Positions 40,326 through 43,837 of a stretch of DNA of 43,837 nucleotides are shown in pieces. The notes under the pieces are model-generated. The model saw only the letters and a program-made list of their open reading frames with translations. It ran no database searches and had not been told where the DNA came from. The DNA is from Anaerolineales bacterium. GTDB lineage: Bacteria > Chloroflexota > Anaerolineae > Anaerolineales > JABWBV01. The stretch's first letter is position 1; each line of letters starts with the position of its first letter. The translations under genes were made by a program, and so were the position numbers. The stretch is taken from contig JABWBV010000003.1 of assembly GCA_013359445.1 (NCBI GenBank), positions 1 through 43,837 of the forward strand, written 5' to 3'.

Positions 40326-40649
40326 CTAACGCCGTTTGGCTTTCAGCATTTTTAGATAATGAATCTGTTGTGGATTGAGATTCTGGCGCTCAAATTGGGC
40401 TTGTTCGGCTTCGCGTTGTTTATGTTCGACGAGTTCTTGTTGTTCCCGTTCTTCTTCCTGTTCTAATGCAATGGCGTTTGCCGTCACCCAACGCCAGATC
40501 AACCAGTATCCAAACACGACAATCCCGATTTGAGAGGCGGTGCGGACTGTGGTCGTGAGGACCATTCTCTGCGCCAGGAATAGTGCAGTGATCATGCCAA
40601 TGAACAATCCATTTACGAGCCACCAGGAGGGTTTACGCTTCTTTTGCAT
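40326..40649 (-). CDS. Small two-span membrane protein with coiled-coil tail (107 aa)
   Basis: Begins MQKKRKPSWWLVNGLFIGMI, with a basic start and two hydrophobic segments (VNGLFIGMITALFLAQRMVL and SQIGIVVFGYWLIWRWV). A highly charged helix follows (ALEQEEEREQQELVEHKQRE, AEQAQFERQNL), likely a coiled-coil on the cytosolic side. No known domain is recognised. Its start overlaps the end of the KdpD-like sensor (40633) by 17 bases, so the two are translationally coupled and may interact. It lies just upstream of the gap where kdpAB would be expected. Confidence 0.75.
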   Translation of the reverse strand: MQKKRKPSWWLVNGLFIGMITALFLAQRMVLTTTVRTASQIGIVVFGYWLIWRWVTANAIALEQEEEREQQELVEHKQREAEQAQFERQNLNPQQIHYLKMLKAKRR

Positions 40650-41382
40650 GTTCCACCTCCACCAACCGGGTCCGCTCCAACGCTTGTGCGGCTTGCGAGG
40701 CAAGGTTTTGGAGCAAACGACTTTCGACGGGGGGAAGTTCACCATCCCCGCGCCACATCTGGATTTCACCAACCATGCCCCAGGCGTTCCAAATCGGCAA
40801 GATACGATCCGGGCGGCGAACGTTGGGCAAGGTGTCATCCCCGTTATGAGGTTCGGTCACGGTGACGCTGGGTGCTTGATCGGTTGCTTGAACTACCACT
40901 TTGACCCGCGAGTCAAAATACCGTTGTTGCAATTGCCGGGCGAGCGTATAAGCGACGGCGGACTGGGTTCGCATTCCAGCGAGGGCCGCGCTCAGTTCGT
41001 ACATAAACAGCGCGTCTCGTTCACTGGCCTGGGCGCGGGATAACCCGGTCTGAATCCGCCCGATCACCACGATGGAAACCGTCAAAAAGATGATCAGGAC
41101 CAGCCAACTTTCCAGGCTTCCCACTGCAAACGTAAAAAATGGCGGGATAAAAAGAAAATCAAACGCCAGCGCGGCGGTCACCGCGGCAGACATCCCCGGT
41201 CCCTGCCCCCATTGGCTGGTGCTATATCCAACCGGAACGAGCAAAAGCAGGGCAATGACCGCTTCCCCCAACATATCCCGCCCGATCAGGAACAGGATGG
41301 CAGTGGTTACGGCAACGGTCAAGATCGCTTTGCCGGTTTTTTCGAACATTTCAAAGGTGAAAGAGAGTTTGGGTATTTTCAT
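40633..41382 (-). CDS. KdpD-like membrane sensor without kinase domain
   Basis: A 249-residue protein with the DUF4118 membrane part of KdpD (KAILTVAVTTAILFLIGRDM, AVIALLLLVPVGYSTSQWGQ, AALAFDFLFIPPFFTFAVGS, LVLIIFLTVSIVVIGRIQTG) and a GAF-like region ending SRLLQNLASQAAQALERTRL. The chain stops there (VEVEHAKEA) exactly where HisKA would begin. It aligns well with the first half of 33833-35287, so it looks like a kinase-less paralogue. ATG at 41382 is preferred over a frame opening at 41439. A four-site operator array lies 53-100 bases upstream. It might modulate the KdpD kinases or the pump. Confidence 0.8.
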   Translation of the reverse strand: MKIPKLSFTFEMFEKTGKAILTVAVTTAILFLIGRDMLGEAVIALLLLVPVGYSTSQWGQGPGMSAAVTAALAFDFLFIPPFFTFAVGSLESWLVLIIFLTVSIVVIGRIQTGLSRAQASERDALFMYELSAALAGMRTQSAVAYTLARQLQQRYFDSRVKVVVQATDQAPSVTVTEPHNGDDTLPNVRRPDRILPIWNAWGMVGEIQMWRGDGELPPVESRLLQNLASQAAQALERTRLVEVEHAKEA

Positions 41383-41434
41383 AGGGTGTGAAAGGTGATG
41401 TGTTTGATTTCCCACTGATCGTATCGGAGAGGGG

Positions 41435-41482
41435 GTCAATTTTGGGTCAAGAGGGGAGAATGGGGTGTCAAGAAAGTGTCAA
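41435..41482. promoter_or_regulatory. Four (T/G)GTCAA half-sites with 11-21-11 spacing
   Basis: GTCAA occurs at 41435, 41446, 41467 and 41478. The spacing is one, two and one helical turns, all in the same orientation. TGTCAAGAAAGTGTCAAG looks like the 11-base direct repeats bound by OmpR/PhoB/KdpE-type regulators. On the transcribed minus strand the sites read TTGAC and could also contain the -35 element. Confidence 0.6.
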
Positions 41483-41559
41483 GATACGAATAGGCGATAG
41501 GTTTTCAGGTATATTCTGAACAGATGAGGTGTCCGAGTGCATCTTGATAGATGAATCAA

Positions 41560-41601
41560 AAAAGGCTGGGGAGGGAATATCCATTCCCTCCCCAGCCTTT
41601 T
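41560..41601. terminator. Perfect 19-bp terminator hairpin
   Basis: AAAAGGCTGGGGAGGGAAT and its exact complement around a 4-base ATCC loop, with A and T runs at the ends. It ends the beta-helix gene on the minus strand. The remainder of 41383-41723 has no supported gene. Confidence 0.92.
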
Positions 41602-41723
41602 GTTTTGAAAATTGGGTCTGCCAGATTTATTGCGGGAGAAATCGAAATTTTGAAGGGGGCGGGAGATGTACCGCCATACCCCTTAAATGAACTGCTTCGG
41701 GCTTGGTTGTCCAGGCTTCCGAC

Positions 41724-43577
41724 TTATTGTGCGGCTTGAACCACCAGCGGGATATAGAGCACCCTCAAAGGTGGGGCCGAATGAACGAACGCGCCAGGGG
41801 GGCCATCGGTGGGGCGAGTGACGCCCTCATAATCCTGGGAGACCACGTTGGACGAGTTTCCATTGGGAACGGTGGGGGCGAAGTCATCCCAGGTAAAGTC
41901 GGGGATGGGGAGGGTGGGAATGCTGAAGACGTTGCCGCCTGCGAGGGGGTGGTAATCGCCTCCGGCAGGGTTGACTAGTTCGGGTTCGATGGTGTTGATG
42001 GTGTTGTCGGCGAGAATCTGCGCGGGGTTACAGGTGGGATTGGTGTCTTGACAGCCGGTGAATTCGTCCAGGCCGAGGGGGTGATCGATGGGGCCGTTCC
42101 AAATCAGGTTCCCGGCGATGACCAGATTGTCGTCGGTGGAGGGGTAGTCGGGAAGGTTTTGGAACCCGTTGGGGATTGGGACATATCCGAAGATGTTGAG
42201 GTGTGCCCAGAGGGTTTGCGCGGGAGCGGGGTTGTAGATCAGGTTGTTGTAGATGTAGATGTTGCGGTTTGGGATGACGGGGAGGTTTTCAGTTTCGTGA
42301 TCAGGTCCCCAACCGCCCTGGGCGATCAGGTCGTTGCACACCGCGACGGGGTCAGGGATTTCGTCGGTGGGGTTGCACCCGCGCTCGCCGTGGACGGTTT
42401 GGAGGAGTGCGTACCCCGGATCGTCATCGTAACCCACATGGTAGAGGGTATTGTAGGCAAACAGGATGTTATAACCGCCCATCACGCTCAGGCTCACCCC
42501 TTCGATATCGTGCAAGATGTTGTTGATGAATTTGATGTCGTAGGCCTCGTAATGCACCCAGGGGGCGCGCATCACCGCCATATTGGTGGATTGCCCAGCC
42601 TGGAAACCCAGATGACAGTTATCGAATTCGTTGCCTTCGATCAGGTGATAGGCAGTGCCCCCTTTCAGGTACATGCACCATTCTCCGGCAGTGTGAACGT
42701 GGTTTTGGAGGAAGTGCCCATATTGTACCGAAACGTAATCCACCGTGCTGTGCCAGACGCCGCTAATGTCGCTGTTTTCGATGTACACGTATTGGGCCTG
42801 GTTGATTTTGAGGGCCTCTTGCAGGTTGTTGCAGGCGTCGGTGATGCAGTCGGGGCCGTCGAGGGTCATGCCGCGGACGAGGATGTGGTCCACGCTGGCG
42901 AAGTGGAGGAGGTTGTTGCCGGAGGCGTTGAGGGGGAGAGGTATGCCCCCGGCGAGAGTGTAGTCCATCAGATAGAGGTAGCTGACTTGACTGATGTCCA
43001 TGCCGCCGCGCAGGGTGGCGGTGCCGGGGCCGTGAAGGGCGCGGATGATGATCGGGAATTCGTATGTCCCCTGGCGGTTGGAGAAATAGTTTCGGCAGTC
43101 GTCTGGCTCCGCGGGTTCGCAGGGGTAGGTGCCGGGGAGCAGGTTGATGCGGTAACCTGTGGTGAGGGTGCCAGAAGGAATTTTGTCCCAAGCGGCGGTG
43201 AGGGTTTGCAGGGCGGTCTCAGGGGTGAGGCCGTCGTGGGTGTCGTTGCCTGTGGGAGAGATGTAAAATTCAGAGAGGGTGGGGGAGCCAATATCGTAGG
43301 CGGAGGACACCAGGGCCGGTGTGGGGGTATTGGGGAGGGCGGGTTGTGTGGGAAGCGCGGGAGTGTTCTCCGGGGTGTTTTCAGAGAGGGGGAGGTCACT
43401 TTCCGCCGTGTTTGGGGTGGGGAGGGATGTTGAAGGGGGGGGCGTATCAGGTGGGGTGCCTGTTGCGGTGGGAGTGTTGCACCCAAAGGCCGCAAAAAGA
43501 AACAGGAAAAGGAAGCGCCAAAATATGGTGCGAGGACGGTAGCACCGAGCAGGCTTCGGTGTGGAGGGGGCGTTCAT
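41724..43577 (-). CDS. Secreted right-handed beta-helix lipoprotein
   Basis: Extracellular protein of 617 residues. The hydrophobic segment FWRFLFLFLFAAFGC ends in a lipobox-like Cys33. A Thr/Pro-rich linker follows (PPDTPPPSTSLPTP, PALPTQPALPNTPTP) and suggests surface display. The opening EFYISPTGNDTHDGLTPETA is the usual start of pectate-lyase-like or NosD-like parallel beta-helix proteins. The body has repeated turns such as NNILHDIEGVSLSVMGGYNI, LFAYNTLYHVG, NRNIYIYNNLIYNPAP and NLVIAGNLIWNGP. The chain ends RVLYIPLVVQAAQ, similar to the tail of the giant protein. It may bind or cleave polysaccharide, but no catalytic residues can be assigned. ATG at 43577 is chosen over a longer frame from 43718. 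Confidence 0.85.
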   Translation of the reverse strand: MNAPSTPKPARCYRPRTIFWRFLFLFLFAAFGCNTPTATGTPPDTPPPSTSLPTPNTAESDLPLSENTPENTPALPTQPALPNTPTPALVSSAYDIGSPTLSEFYISPTGNDTHDGLTPETALQTLTAAWDKIPSGTLTTGYRINLLPGTYPCEPAEPDDCRNYFSNRQGTYEFPIIIRALHGPGTATLRGGMDISQVSYLYLMDYTLAGGIPLPLNASGNNLLHFASVDHILVRGMTLDGPDCITDACNNLQEALKINQAQYVYIENSDISGVWHSTVDYVSVQYGHFLQNHVHTAGEWCMYLKGGTAYHLIEGNEFDNCHLGFQAGQSTNMAVMRAPWVHYEAYDIKFINNILHDIEGVSLSVMGGYNILFAYNTLYHVGYDDDPGYALLQTVHGERGCNPTDEIPDPVAVCNDLIAQGGWGPDHETENLPVIPNRNIYIYNNLIYNPAPAQTLWAHLNIFGYVPIPNGFQNLPDYPSTDDNLVIAGNLIWNGPIDHPLGLDEFTGCQDTNPTCNPAQILADNTINTIEPELVNPAGGDYHPLAGGNVFSIPTLPIPDFTWDDFAPTVPNGNSSNVVSQDYEGVTRPTDGPPGAFVHSAPPLRVLYIPLVVQAAQ

Positions 43578-43761
43578 GGGACTCCTTTTTTTAGTTGATG
43601 ACCAATCTGATGGAATGATCTTATCAGGGGAGAAGTGTTTGGACAATCCTGATTTTTTTGAAGAATGCGGTGGATTTTCGCCTTCCGAATATTTGAGAGA
43701 GCGTCTGAAAACTCCCAATCGGTTGTCTACAGTGGCGACACAGGCGGGGATGAAAACGCGG

Positions 43762-43785
43762 ACAACCGCCTCCCCTGGCGGTTGT
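43762..43785. terminator. 9-bp hairpin near the right edge
   Basis: ACAACCGCC, loop TCCCCT, GGCGGTTGT. No strong T-run follows. The rest of 43578-43837 holds no supported gene and should contain the promoter of the beta-helix gene. Confidence 0.45.
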
Positions 43786-43837
43786 TGACCCCGAACCGAA
43801 CACCGTCCTCTTTCGTTGGTTCTGATGTTTCTTTTCT

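Noticed and set aside
1-43837. tRNA or rRNA genes
   Set aside because: No cloverleaf pattern or conserved rRNA segment was noticed by eye. A dedicated scan (for example for tRNA-Sec) could not be run.

Overview
The window reads as two pieces of DNA of different origin. Positions 1 to about 2710 are very GC-rich and carry a betaproteobacteria-like pair on the minus strand: an enoyl-CoA hydratase and an unusual rubrerythrin/acyl-CoA ligase fusion. From about 2710 onward the base composition drops abruptly and everything looks like one Chloroflexota (Anaerolineae-like) genome: very large secreted proteins ending in a Y-[LI]-P-L-V tail, KimA- and Kdp-type potassium genes, VTT membrane proteins and many dispersed palindromic and short tandem repeats. 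The switch falls inside a 50-codon open frame, so a chimeric join is the simplest explanation. The taxonomic reading is inference from gene style, not from a marker gene.

Layout after the join. 2711-7355 (minus): a Tat-exported [2Fe-2S] subunit of a xanthine-dehydrogenase-type enzyme, whose molybdenum subunit is cut off by the join, then a NarL-type response regulator and its GAF-rich histidine kinase, which is split by a one-base frameshift. 7797-8321 (plus): gluconokinase. 8322-8748: repeats and a strong terminator. 8749-19914 (minus): ECF sigma factor, zinc-finger anti-sigma factor and a 3325-residue secreted protein. 20068-22288 (plus): VTT membrane protein and a MerA-like flavoprotein. 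22436-27026 (plus): a tightly overlapping ABC importer operon of YnjBCD type ending in a methyltransferase. 27118-30694 (minus): a CDP-alcohol phosphatidyltransferase, a peroxiredoxin-like protein with an in-frame UGA and a SECIS-like hairpin (candidate selenoprotein), a flavin-dependent halogenase overlapping it by 4 bases, and a small membrane hydrolase. 30841-41382 (minus): a potassium region with a KimA-type transporter, two KdpDE-type two-component pairs, a DUF4386 membrane protein, KdpC without KdpA or KdpB, a coiled-coil membrane protein and a KdpD-like sensor lacking its kinase. 41724-43577 (minus): a secreted beta-helix lipoprotein.

The three points most worth following are: (1) the candidate selenoprotein translationally coupled to a halogenase, with a phosphatidyltransferase just upstream; (2) the giant secreted-protein gene, which carries at least six dispersed or tandem repeat elements of the intergenic kind as in-frame coding sequence; and (3) the orphan kdpC, with a palindromic repeat exactly where kdpAB should be, together with a four-site TGTCA-type operator array upstream of the KdpD-like sensor.
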